Assembly (NCBI GenBank): GCA_947628955.1
Contig: CANRBX010000005.1
Location: 1 to 64,000, forward strand
Direction of reading: 5' to 3'
Length of the DNA: 64,000 bases
From: an uncultured Lachnospiraceae bacterium
GTDB taxonomy: Bacteria > Bacillota > Clostridia > Lachnospirales > Lachnospiraceae
Shown: piece after piece, positions 10,195-18,770 of the stretch
Position numbering within the stretch: position 1 is the first letter of the stretch
Layout: the number at the start of each line of letters is the position of its first letter
Program-made: the position numbers and the translations under genes
The notes under the pieces: generated by a model
Databases searched by the model: none
What the model was told of the DNA's origin: nothing
The model's input: the letters and a program-made list of their open reading frames with translations, nothing else

Positions 10195-10983
10195 ATGGCG
10201 GAGCGCAAAGCGGTATTTTTTGATATTGACGGAACCCTGTGGGATTTTGAAAACCGGATACCGGAGAGTGCGGTGGCGGCGATCCGTGCGCTGCAGAAGA
10301 ACGGCCATCTTGCACTGCTGTGCAGCGGGCGGACGCGCGCGTTTATCCGCGAGCCGAAGCTCCTGGACATCGGATTTGACGGGATCGTCTCCGGCTGCGG
10401 CACGATGATCGAATATGAGGGCCGGGTGATCTTCCGCAGGAGCCTGGAGCAGGAGCTTCTGGAGCATACGGTGCGCACCGTGCGCAGATATGGCTTCCGG
10501 CCGATCCTGGAGGGCCCGGAGTACCTGTATATGGACAGGGAAGAGTTTGCAGAGGATCCGTATGGAAAAAAACTGATCTCAGAGATGGGGGACTGCCTGC
10601 TCGGCATCTCAGACCACTGGGGAGAGTGGGAGGTCTCCAAGCTTGCCTGCGCGACGGAAGGCGCGGACCGGGAACCGTGCTATGAGCAGCTCGCCCGGGA
10701 TTATGATTACATCATTCACAACGAGGCGGTCACCGAGATGATCCCGAAGGGATTCGGCAAGGATACGGGGATCCGCCGGGTCTGCGGCCTGCTCGGCATG
10801 CCTCTGGAGGACACGTTTGCATTCGGGGACGGGATGAATGATATCGGGATGTTTGAGGTGGCAGGGACCGGCATCGCGATGGGCAACGGCTCGCCTGCCG
10901 CAAAGGAAGCCGCGGACTATGTGACCGATCCGCTCCATGAGGACGGCATCTGGAACGCATGCGCGCGGTTCGGACTGATATGA
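10195..10983 (+). CDS. HAD superfamily (Cof-type) hydrolase
   Basis: FFDIDGTLWDFENR and FAFGDGMNDIGMFEVAGTGIAMGNGSPAAKEAADYVT. Confidence 0.93.
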   Translation: MAERKAVFFDIDGTLWDFENRIPESAVAAIRALQKNGHLALLCSGRTRAFIREPKLLDIGFDGIVSGCGTMIEYEGRVIFRRSLEQELLEHTVRTVRRYGFRPILEGPEYLYMDREEFAEDPYGKKLISEMGDCLLGISDHWGEWEVSKLACATEGADREPCYEQLARDYDYIIHNEAVTEMIPKGFGKDTGIRRVCGLLGMPLEDTFAFGDGMNDIGMFEVAGTGIAMGNGSPAAKEAADYVTDPLHEDGIWNACARFGLI

Positions 10984-10994
10984 GAGGGTGCCAT

Positions 10995-12233
10995 ATGGAG
11001 ATCAGGGCGGTATTTATGGAAGACCGGAGCGGGAAACCGCTATGTCAGGTCAGGCGGTTCGGACCGGAGACGGCAAAGCGCGTAAGGCGCTTTCACGAGA
11101 GCTTTCCGGAGTATCAGATGACGCCGCTGGCAGAGCTGAAGGACCTGGCGAAATGGGCGGGGGTTGCCTCGCTCTGCGTGAAGGACGAGAGCTTCCGCTT
11201 CGGGCTGAATGCGTTCAAGGTGCTCGGCGGGAGCTGGGCGATCGCGGCCTGCATAGCCGGAAGAACGGGCGCAGGCCCTGAAGAGATGACCTTTGAGAAG
11301 CTGGTGAGCAGGGACGTAAAGGAAAAGCTGGGAGATCTCACTTTTGCCACGGCGACCGACGGAAACCACGGGCGGGGCGTCGCGTGGACGGCGAACCGTC
11401 TGGGCCTGAAGAGTGTTGTGTATATGCCGAAGGGGAGCGCACCGGAACGGCTTTCGAACATCCGTGCTCTCGGGGCGGAGGCGTCGGCCACGGACCTGAA
11501 TTACGACGATACGGTGAGGCTTGCGAGAGCCGAGAGCGAAAAAAACGGATGGATCCTTGTGCAGGACACCGCGTGGCCGGGCTACGAGGAGATACCAGGC
11601 ATGATCATGGAGGGCTACACGACCATGGCGGCGGAGGCTTTTGAACAGCTCGGCGAGAGGCTGCCGACGCATGTGTTTCTGCAGGCCGGGGTCGGCTCGA
11701 TGGCGGCTGCCGCTGCCGCGTATTTCGCAGCGGTCGGCGGGAAGGAACGGCCGATTACTGTGATCGTGGAGCCTGACCAGGCGGACTGCTTCTACCGGAC
11801 GGCGGCAGCGGACGACGGGAAGCTCCATGCGGTGACCGGAGAGATGCGCTCGATCATGGCAGGCCTTTGCTGCGGCGAGCCGAGTCCGCTCGCCTGGGAG
11901 ATCCTGCGGGATTACGCGGACTGCTTTATCTCCATCCCGGACACGGCGGCAGCGCGGGGCATGCGCATACTTGGAAACCCGTCCGGGGCGGATCCGCGGG
12001 TGATCTCGGGGGAGAGCGGCGCCGCCGCCTTCGCTTCCGCGATCGAGATCCTCACAAACCCGGAGCATGCGCATCTGAGAGAGAAGCTGCAGCTGAATGC
12101 GGATTCGCGCATCCTGTGCTTCTCGACCGAGGGCGATACGGACAGGGAGAATTACAGGCGGATCGTGTGGGACGCGGCGTACCCGGCGTCTGACCCTGGC
12201 TCCCGCTGCGCTGGAAAGGACAGGCATCTGTGA
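10995..12233 (+). CDS. dpaL: Diaminopropionate ammonia-lyase (PLP-dependent)
   Basis: RFGLNAFKVLGGSWA, ATDGNHGRGVAWTANRLG, QAGVGSMAAAAAAYF; ORF opens at 10959, ATG at 10995 is likely. Confidence 0.88.
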   Translation: MEIRAVFMEDRSGKPLCQVRRFGPETAKRVRRFHESFPEYQMTPLAELKDLAKWAGVASLCVKDESFRFGLNAFKVLGGSWAIAACIAGRTGAGPEEMTFEKLVSRDVKEKLGDLTFATATDGNHGRGVAWTANRLGLKSVVYMPKGSAPERLSNIRALGAEASATDLNYDDTVRLARAESEKNGWILVQDTAWPGYEEIPGMIMEGYTTMAAEAFEQLGERLPTHVFLQAGVGSMAAAAAAYFAAVGGKERPITVIVEPDQADCFYRTAAADDGKLHAVTGEMRSIMAGLCCGEPSPLAWEILRDYADCFISIPDTAAARGMRILGNPSGADPRVISGESGAAAFASAIEILTNPEHAHLREKLQLNADSRILCFSTEGDTDRENYRRIVWDAAYPASDPGSRCAGKDRHL

Positions 12234-12312
12234 CGCTTACTTACAAAAGCGGGCCGGAAAATGTAATAAAAAAGTGTGCCTCACACATCTGCACACTTAA
12301 AACACTTAAAAA

Positions 12313-12368
12313 GGAGTATCCGATCATTTGCAGCTGCAGGAACAATGCTGTAAATGATCCGATACTCC
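12313..12368 (-). terminator. Hairpin terminator downstream of tRNA-Pro
   Basis: 17-bp inverted repeat GGAGTATCCGATCATTT / AAATGATCCGATACTCC (one mismatch); T-run on the minus strand after the stem. Confidence 0.75.
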
Positions 12369-12388
12369 GAACTGTATCTGTGGAAAAA

Positions 12389-12462
12389 TCGGGGCAACAG
12401 GATTTGAACCTGCGACCTCTCGGCCCCCAGCCGAGCGCGCTACCAAGCTACGCCATACCCCG
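12389..12462 (-). tRNA. tRNA-Pro (GGG anticodon)
   Basis: RC CGGGGTATGGCGTAGCTTGGTAGCGCGCTCGGCTGGGGGCCGAGAGGTCGCAGGTTCAAATCCTGTTGCCCCGA folds as a cloverleaf; anticodon loop CTGGGGG. Confidence 0.95.
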
Positions 12463-12580
12463 AATAAACCTATTTTACTAGATAACGTCTTTTTTGTAAA
12501 GAAGAAAATATTGAATTACAAGTATAATTTAAACTGACCTGTTTTTCTTTACATCCGGCTTTTTTCCTGATAATATGTAA

Positions 12581-12643
12581 ATGATGACAGGGTCAAAAGT
12601 CATAAACCACAATCCGTATGGCATCATTTGCCCCTAACATCAT
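12581..12643 (-). repeat. Dispersed intergenic TIR element, copy 1 (compact form, 63 bp)
   Basis: ATGATGACAGGGTCAAAAGTCATAAACCACAATCCGTATGGCATCATTTGCCCCTAACATCAT; its RC matches the two ends of the 27975 copy. Confidence 0.8.
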
Positions 12644-12801
12644 GTAAATACATTCATGGAATGTGCGGCCGGACGCATTCACATTCATCTGTGTTCTGTC
12701 ATACAAAAGAGAAGATCAAAACTGCCGGAGCGGTTTCCGTGCAGTATTTTACCGGCATTTTACCCGCTGATTCAGCAAAATAATCTCAGGAGGAAGGAAG
12801 T

Positions 12802-13242
12802 ATGACAGAAGAGACGACCATGATTTTAGAACAGCTGCAGAAGATAAATACCAGACTGGAGAGGGTAGACAGCAGACTTGATAAGGTGGATGTCAGACTT
12901 GATAAAATGGACAGCAGGCTCGACAGGATGGATGTCAGGCTGAACAAGATGGACAGCAGGCTCGACAACGTGGATACCAGGCTGAACAGGCTGGATCTTC
13001 GCATGGAGAAGCTGGACACGAGGCAGAGCCTTCTCGAGTCAGATATGAGAGAGCTCAGGCTGACCGTGGAAAATGAGCTGAAAAGCAACATATCGATCAT
13101 CGCGGAAGGGCATCTGGATCTGAACAGAAAGCTTGACGAGGCGCTGCGCGGCGACAGCGACAGAGAGATGATGAAGCTCCGCCTGAATGTGATGGAGGGA
13201 GATATCAGGCGGTTAAAAAAACTGGCCGCTAAAGATACATAA
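12802..13242 (+). CDS. Heptad-repeat coiled-coil protein, function unknown
   Basis: Repeating xDxRLxK units (VDSRLDKVDVRLDKMDSRLDRMDVRLNKMDSRLDNVDTRLNRLD); RBS aggaggaag. Confidence 0.8.
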   Translation: MTEETTMILEQLQKINTRLERVDSRLDKVDVRLDKMDSRLDRMDVRLNKMDSRLDNVDTRLNRLDLRMEKLDTRQSLLESDMRELRLTVENELKSNISIIAEGHLDLNRKLDEALRGDSDREMMKLRLNVMEGDIRRLKKLAAKDT

Positions 13243-13334
13243 AAAGCTGATCAAAATCTGGCCTGAAAAACTGATTAAATCTGACGGTTGACAAATCTGG
13301 ATTTCAATGTTACATTTGAATAACGAACCACAAA

Positions 13335-13614
13335 AGCGAAATGCGATGACGGAGAATAGTATGCTGATTTTCTTTTTTCAGAGAGACGCCGGGCGGTGCG
13401 AGGCGTCAGAAGAGATGAGCAGAACTCGCTCCCGAGCGGCTGCCCCAAATTCCTTATGGAAGAGTAGACGCAGACGGCTCCCGGCCGTTACCCCGGGAAG
13501 GATATATGACAGGCGTCTGTATCCGTTGAGTGCGTGAACATCACGAATGAGAGTGGTACCGCGAAAGAATATACTATCTTCCGCCTCTCGGCAGCAGCCG
13601 GGAGGCGTTTTTTT
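13335..13614 (+). promoter_or_regulatory. T-box leader (predicted leucine-responsive) upstream of leuA
   Basis: AGAGAG...GGTGcGA distal stem I, specifier region GAACTCGCTCCCGAGC (CTC = Leu at 13425-13427), T-box AATGAGAGTGGTACCGCG (13546-13563), terminator at 13582-13614. Left boundary approximate. Confidence 0.92.
13582..13614 (+). terminator. T-box terminator hairpin
   Basis: CGCCTCTCGGC-AGCA-GCCGGGAGGCG-TTTTTTT. Confidence 0.92.
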
Positions 13615-13692
13615 CGCGAAAGCAATGAGCCGTGCAGAGACGGTGGAACGCAAATCGTCTGCTTGCAGACAGATTTGCGTGACAGCGGATCT

Positions 13693-13924
13693 ATAGGGCG
13701 AATGCCCGCGATTCCGGAAAACCGAAGGTTTTTCGGAATTGAGCACGGCTCATAAAGCCGCGGGAGCATCATGCTCCCGAGCAGCCATGTTGCGACGGAT
13801 GATAGGGCGAATGCCCGCGATTCCGGAAAACCGAAGGTTTTTCGGAATTGAGCACGGCTCGTAAAGCCGCGGGAGCATGATGCTCCCGAGCGGCCATGCT
13901 GCGACGGATGACAGGGCGAATGCC
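13693..13924 (+). repeat. 109-bp tandem repeat (2 full copies plus a 14-bp partial) in the leuA leader
   Basis: Copy A 13693-13801, copy B 13802-13910, nearly identical; partial ACAGGGCGAATGCC follows. Each contains a 13-bp hairpin and a CGGGAGCAT/ATGCTCCCG hairpin. Confidence 0.92.
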
Positions 13925-13967
13925 TAAATTAGTTTAATATGAAAACAAAAAAAGGAGAATGATAATT

Positions 13968-15650
13968 ATGATGAATTACAGGAAGTACACCCGTCAGTAT
14001 TTTATGCCGCCGGTGCGCAGCATGAAGTGGACCGAGAAGGAGTATGTGGATCACGCGCCTGTGTGGTGCAGCGTGGATCTGCGCGACGGCAATCAGGCCC
14101 TTGTCGTGCCGATGTCCCTGGAGCAGAAGATCAAGTTCTTTAAGCTTCTGGTCGAGGTCGGCTTTAAGGAGATCGAGGTCGGCTTCCCGGCAGCCTCCGA
14201 CACGGAGTACCAGTTCCTGCGCAGGCTGATCGAGGATGATCTGATCCCGGACGACGTGACGGTGCAGGTGCTGACGCAGGCGAGGGAGCATATCATCCGC
14301 AAGACGTTTGAGGCGCTTAAGGGGGCAAAGAATGCGATCGTCCATGTCTACAATTCCACGTCCCTGGCACAGCGCGAGCAGGTGTTCGCCAAGTCGAAGG
14401 AAGAGATCCTGCAGATCGCGGTGGACGGAGCAAAGCTTCTGAAGGAGCTGGCCGATCAGGAGGGGGCAAATTACCGCTTCGAGTACAGCCCGGAGAGCTT
14501 CACCGGGACAGAGGTGGACTACGCAGTGGAAGTCTGCAACGCGGTCCTGGACGTCTGGCAGCCGACGGCTGACCGGAAAGCGATCATCAACCTCCCGAGC
14601 ACGGTGCAGATGTCCATGGCACATGTGTACGCGAGCCAGATCGAATACGTCAACGACCACCTGAAATACCGGGAAAACGTGGTTCTCTCGCTCCACCCGC
14701 ACAATGACCGCGGCTCGGGCATCTCGGATGCGGAGATGGGCATGCTTGCGGGCGCAGAGCGCATCGAAGGCACCCTGTTCGGAAACGGTGAGCGCACCGG
14801 AAACGTGGACGTTGTGACGCTGGCGCTCAATATGTATGCGCAGGGCGTGGATCCGGAGCTCGATTTCACGAATATGACCGATATCACGGACAAATATGAG
14901 GAGTACACCGGGATGAAGGTGGACGAGCGGAGGCCGTACGGCGGCGCGCTTGTATTTGCCGCTTTCTCAGGCTCCCATCAGGACGCGATCGCGAAGGGCA
15001 TGAAATACCGAGAGGCGAATCACTGTGATACATGGACGGTTCCGTATCTGCCGATCGACCCGACGGATATCGGGCGCTCGTACGACGCGGATGTGATCCG
15101 CATCAACAGCCAGTCCGGCAAGGGCGGCGTCGGCTACATCCTTGAGCAGCACTTCGGCCTGAAGCTTCCGAAGAAGATGCGCGAGGCCATGGGCTACATT
15201 GCGAAAGGCGTTTCCGACAGCCTGCACAAGGAGCTGCAGCCGGAGGAGATTTTCGAGCTCTACAAGGAGAAATTTGAAAATATCACGGTTCCGTACAATA
15301 TTGAAGAGGTGCACTTCAAACAGCACAACGGCATTATCGCCGAGGTAACGGCAACCTACGAAGGAAAGAGAAGCGTGATCGTCGCCTCCGGAAACGGCCG
15401 TCTCAATGCGGTCAGCAACGCGATGAAGAAGCACTTCCGCCTGGAGTATGATCTGGTGACCTACGAAGAGCATGCGCTGGAGAAGAGTTCGAGCTCGCGC
15501 GCGATCGCGTACGTCGGGATCCGCGACAAAAACGGAAAGATCCATTTCGGATCCGGCGTGGACGTGGACATCATCAAGGCGTCGATCGCCGCGCTCCTGA
15601 CATGCATCAACCACATGGCGACGGCCCATTCAGATCAGGAGAACGCTTAA
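13968..15650 (+). CDS. leuA: 2-isopropylmalate synthase
   Basis: WCSVDLRDGNQALVVPMSLEQKIKFFKLLVEVGFKEIEVGFPAASDTEY, HPHNDRGSGISDAEMGMLAGAERIEGTLFGNGERTGNVD; RBS aaaggaga. Confidence 0.96.
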   Translation: MMNYRKYTRQYFMPPVRSMKWTEKEYVDHAPVWCSVDLRDGNQALVVPMSLEQKIKFFKLLVEVGFKEIEVGFPAASDTEYQFLRRLIEDDLIPDDVTVQVLTQAREHIIRKTFEALKGAKNAIVHVYNSTSLAQREQVFAKSKEEILQIAVDGAKLLKELADQEGANYRFEYSPESFTGTEVDYAVEVCNAVLDVWQPTADRKAIINLPSTVQMSMAHVYASQIEYVNDHLKYRENVVLSLHPHNDRGSGISDAEMGMLAGAERIEGTLFGNGERTGNVDVVTLALNMYAQGVDPELDFTNMTDITDKYEEYTGMKVDERRPYGGALVFAAFSGSHQDAIAKGMKYREANHCDTWTVPYLPIDPTDIGRSYDADVIRINSQSGKGGVGYILEQHFGLKLPKKMREAMGYIAKGVSDSLHKELQPEEIFELYKEKFENITVPYNIEEVHFKQHNGIIAEVTATYEGKRSVIVASGNGRLNAVSNAMKKHFRLEYDLVTYEEHALEKSSSSRAIAYVGIRDKNGKIHFGSGVDVDIIKASIAALLTCINHMATAHSDQENA

Positions 15651-15743
15651 AGCCGTCCGAAACCTCCCTGCGGATCAGAATATGGGCCGATAATTGTCTG
15701 TTTTGTCAAAAATGTCAGAGATAATTTCGATAATAGAATACAA

Positions 15744-15772
15744 TTGACATTAAATTGTGGAAGAGTTATACT
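15744..15772 (+). promoter_or_regulatory. Sigma-A-like promoter for the sugar ABC operon
   Basis: TTGACA (15744-15749), 17-bp spacer, TATACT (15767-15772). Confidence 0.7.
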
Positions 15773-15830
15773 GATTTTGCAAGAAAAATATGCGCAGCTG
15801 CGCAGTAAAACAGATAGGAGGTAGGAAAAT

Positions 15831-17087
15831 ATGAAACTTAAGAAAATGATGGCAGTTGCACTGTCGGCAGCAATGACGCTTTCCTGCGCGATGGTTGTGA
15901 GCGCAGACGAGGGGCCGGTCGCCCTGACGCTGTGGGGCGCAGAAGAGGATCAGACGCTGCTCGGCGAGCTGGCGGAGGAGTTCAAGGCGGCTTACCCGGA
16001 TCAGACCTTTGACATCTCGATCGGCGTCGAGTCTGAGTCTACGGCGAAGGATACGGTCCTGACAGACCCGGAGGCTGCGGCAGATGTGTTTGCATTTGCA
16101 AGCGACCAGATCTTTGACCTGGTGAACGCCGGTGCGCTTCTGAATCTCGATGAGTTCGGCGAGGTGCTCTCGATGGCGGGCAAGACGCTGGACGACGTGA
16201 AGGCGGCAAACGTGGCGGGCTCCGTCGAGGCGGCCACTGTGAACGGAAGCCTCTATGCATTCCCGCGCGCGGCGGACAACGGTTATTTCCTGTACTATGA
16301 TTCCTCCGTTCTCTCAGAAGAGGACATTGCTTCGTGGGACAGCCTTCTGGCGGCGGCCGAGGCGGCGGGCAAGAAGGTCGGAATGACGTTTGCATCCGGC
16401 TGGTACAACGCTTCCTTCTTCTATGGCGCAGGCTTCACGAACTCCCTGAATGAGGACGGCACGACGACCATGGACTGGAACGGCACGAGCGAGGCAGGCT
16501 ACACAGGCGTTGATGTGGTAAAGGGCATGATCGGCATCGCATCCAGCCCGGCGTTCATGGCGATCGCGGACGGCGACATCACGAATCAGATCGCGGGCGG
16601 ACAGCTCTGCGCCGTGGTATCCGGCACATGGGATGCACAGGCGGCACAGACAGCCTTTGGCGACGGCTATGCGGCGACAAAGCTTCCGACCTTCACGGTA
16701 GACGGCGAGCAGGTTCAGCAGGGTTCCGTTGCGGGCTACAAGTTCGTGGGCGTGAACGGTTTCGCGGAGAACTCCGGATGGGCAGTGCTCCTTGCGGACT
16801 TCATCACAAACGAAGCTTCCCAGCAGAAATTCTTCGATCAGCGTGAGAGCGGACCGAGCAACAGCACCGTTCTGGCATCCGATGCGGTTTCCGCAAACCT
16901 GGCGATGGCAGCACTCGGAAAACAGGCGGAGTTTGGTGTGACGCAGAACGTCGGCGGCAAGTTCTGGGATCCGACGGCTACCTTCGGCGAGATGATCGCG
17001 CAGGGCAATCTGGCGGCGGACGACGACGCAGCCATCCAGGAGGCTCTGGATACTCTGGTTGAGGGCGTGACGGCGCCGGTCGAGTAA
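15831..17087 (+). CDS. Sugar (maltodextrin/oligosaccharide-type) ABC transporter substrate-binding protein
   Basis: Signal peptide, ALTLWGAEEDQTLLGELAEEFKAAYPDQTF; followed by MalF/MalG-type permeases. Confidence 0.9.
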   Translation: MKLKKMMAVALSAAMTLSCAMVVSADEGPVALTLWGAEEDQTLLGELAEEFKAAYPDQTFDISIGVESESTAKDTVLTDPEAAADVFAFASDQIFDLVNAGALLNLDEFGEVLSMAGKTLDDVKAANVAGSVEAATVNGSLYAFPRAADNGYFLYYDSSVLSEEDIASWDSLLAAAEAAGKKVGMTFASGWYNASFFYGAGFTNSLNEDGTTTMDWNGTSEAGYTGVDVVKGMIGIASSPAFMAIADGDITNQIAGGQLCAVVSGTWDAQAAQTAFGDGYAATKLPTFTVDGEQVQQGSVAGYKFVGVNGFAENSGWAVLLADFITNEASQQKFFDQRESGPSNSTVLASDAVSANLAMAALGKQAEFGVTQNVGGKFWDPTATFGEMIAQGNLAADDDAAIQEALDTLVEGVTAPVE

Positions 17088-17146
17088 CGCTGAACCGATG
17101 AGAGCGGCACTGCATCAATGGTAAGATAACTTTCTTTGCAAAACAG

Positions 17147-17210
17147 GAGGGGCTGTCGTCTTGGACAAGGCTGTTTGCGGCGATCTGTTCGGGGCGGGGC
17201 CCCTCTTTTT
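17147..17210 (+). terminator. Intra-operonic terminator/attenuator-like hairpin
   Basis: GAGGGGC ... GCCCCTC followed by TTTTT, between the substrate-binding protein and permease genes. Confidence 0.6.
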
Positions 17211-17309
17211 CAGGAATCAGATGATCCGCTCTGCGGATGGCATCTGGCAGTACCCCGGCGGCGTTTTTCCGCGCACTGCGGAGAAATCCGGCCAGGAGAG
17301 GAGGAGTTT

Positions 17310-18770
17310 ATGACAAGTCAGAAAAAGGGTGGGGCTGCGGCGGCAGTCGGCGGCTTCTTTCAGTCGATCGGCAGATTTTTCTCGGAGTTCGGGACTGCCC
17401 TGGCGAAGGGGGACGCTTTTGTGAAGCTGTCTGCGCTCTGGATGGGCGCGGGCTATGCCCGCCGCAGACAATACGTGAAGGCGCTGATCATGACGGCCTT
17501 TGAGGCCGCGGTCATCGTGTTCACCTTGACATTTGCAATGCAGTATGTGCCGAAGTTCGGCACGCTGGGAAGCGTGGTGATGGAACGTGTCTTCAATATG
17601 AAGACGATGAAGAGTGAATTTAATGACTATGACAACTCATTCTCGATCCTGCTGTTTTCGCTGTTCAGCTTTGTGATCTGGGCGGCCGCGCTGGTGGTCT
17701 GGATGAGAAACATCGTCAACGTCTACAGGCTCCAGAAGATGGAGGAATCAGGTGAGCACATCAACACGTTCAGGGAGGACCTGCATTCCTATATTGAGGA
17801 GAAATTCCATATTACGCTGCTGACACTTCCGGTGCTCGGCATCACGGTTTTCACGTTCGTGCCGATCCTGCTGCTCATCTTCGTGGCCTTCACGAACTAT
17901 GACCAGCAGCACATGCCGCCGAGCGCGCTGTTTACGTGGACGGGCTTCTCGAACTTTCTGAGCCTGTTCGGCGGAGGCGGGCTGACGACGACCTTCAGCT
18001 ACGCGTTCGTGAGGATCCTGGGGTGGACGCTCGTGTGGGCGTTTTTCGCGACCTTCACGACCTACATCGGCGGCATCCTTCTGTCGATCCTTCTGAACAG
18101 TCCGAAAACGAGGGTGCCGAAGCTGTGGCGCACCCTGTTCATCATCACGATCGCGGTGCCGCAGTTCGTCTCGCTGCTTCTGGTGAGGAACTTCTTCTCG
18201 AACGGAGGCATCGTCAACACGATCTGCGCGAACATCGGACTGACCGGGTTCCTGCGCGACATCGGCCTCGTCTCGACCAGCTACATCCCGTTCCTGTCGG
18301 CTCCCGGCTGGGCGCACGTGATGATCATCCTGATCAATATCTGGATCGGCATCCCGTACCAGATGCTGATCGCGACCGGCGTGCTGATGAACCTGCCGTC
18401 TGACCAGGTAGAGAGTGCGCGCGTGGACGGCGCGAGGCCGTTCCAGATCTTCAAGAGCATCACGATGCCCTACATGCTGTTCGTGACTGGCCCGGCGCTC
18501 GTGACCGATTTTGTCAAGAATATCAACAACTTTAACGTGATCTATCTGCTGACAGAGGGCGTCTATACGACGACGAATCAGGCGATGGCGAACTCCCAGG
18601 CCAAGGAGGTTGACCTTCTGGTCACCTGGCTGTTCCGGCTGACCCAGGATTACTACAACTACAAAATGGCGTCGGCGATCGGCATCATCGTCTTTATCAT
18701 CTGCGCGGTATTCACGCTGATCGCGTTTAACCGCATGATAGGAAACGGCAGAGAGGAGGATTACCAATAA
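17310..18770 (+). CDS. Sugar ABC transporter permease (MalF-like)
   Basis: Multi-TM with EAA loop ESARVDGARPFQIFKSITMPYM; start 17310 after gaggag. Confidence 0.92.
   Translation: MTSQKKGGAAAAVGGFFQSIGRFFSEFGTALAKGDAFVKLSALWMGAGYARRRQYVKALIMTAFEAAVIVFTLTFAMQYVPKFGTLGSVVMERVFNMKTMKSEFNDYDNSFSILLFSLFSFVIWAAALVVWMRNIVNVYRLQKMEESGEHINTFREDLHSYIEEKFHITLLTLPVLGITVFTFVPILLLIFVAFTNYDQQHMPPSALFTWTGFSNFLSLFGGGGLTTTFSYAFVRILGWTLVWAFFATFTTYIGGILLSILLNSPKTRVPKLWRTLFIITIAVPQFVSLLLVRNFFSNGGIVNTICANIGLTGFLRDIGLVSTSYIPFLSAPGWAHVMIILINIWIGIPYQMLIATGVLMNLPSDQVESARVDGARPFQIFKSITMPYMLFVTGPALVTDFVKNINNFNVIYLLTEGVYTTTNQAMANSQAKEVDLLVTWLFRLTQDYYNYKMASAIGIIVFIICAVFTLIAFNRMIGNGREEDYQ

Noticed and set aside
12802-13100. 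CRISPR-like appearance of regular repeats
   Set aside because: The 21/42-bp periodicity encodes coiled-coil heptads in frame; no conserved repeat-spacer pattern and no cas genes.
13693-13924. 109-bp tandem repeat as a CRISPR array or duplicated T-box
   Set aside because: Units are adjacent without spacers, and no T-box consensus (GGTGGNACC) occurs in them.
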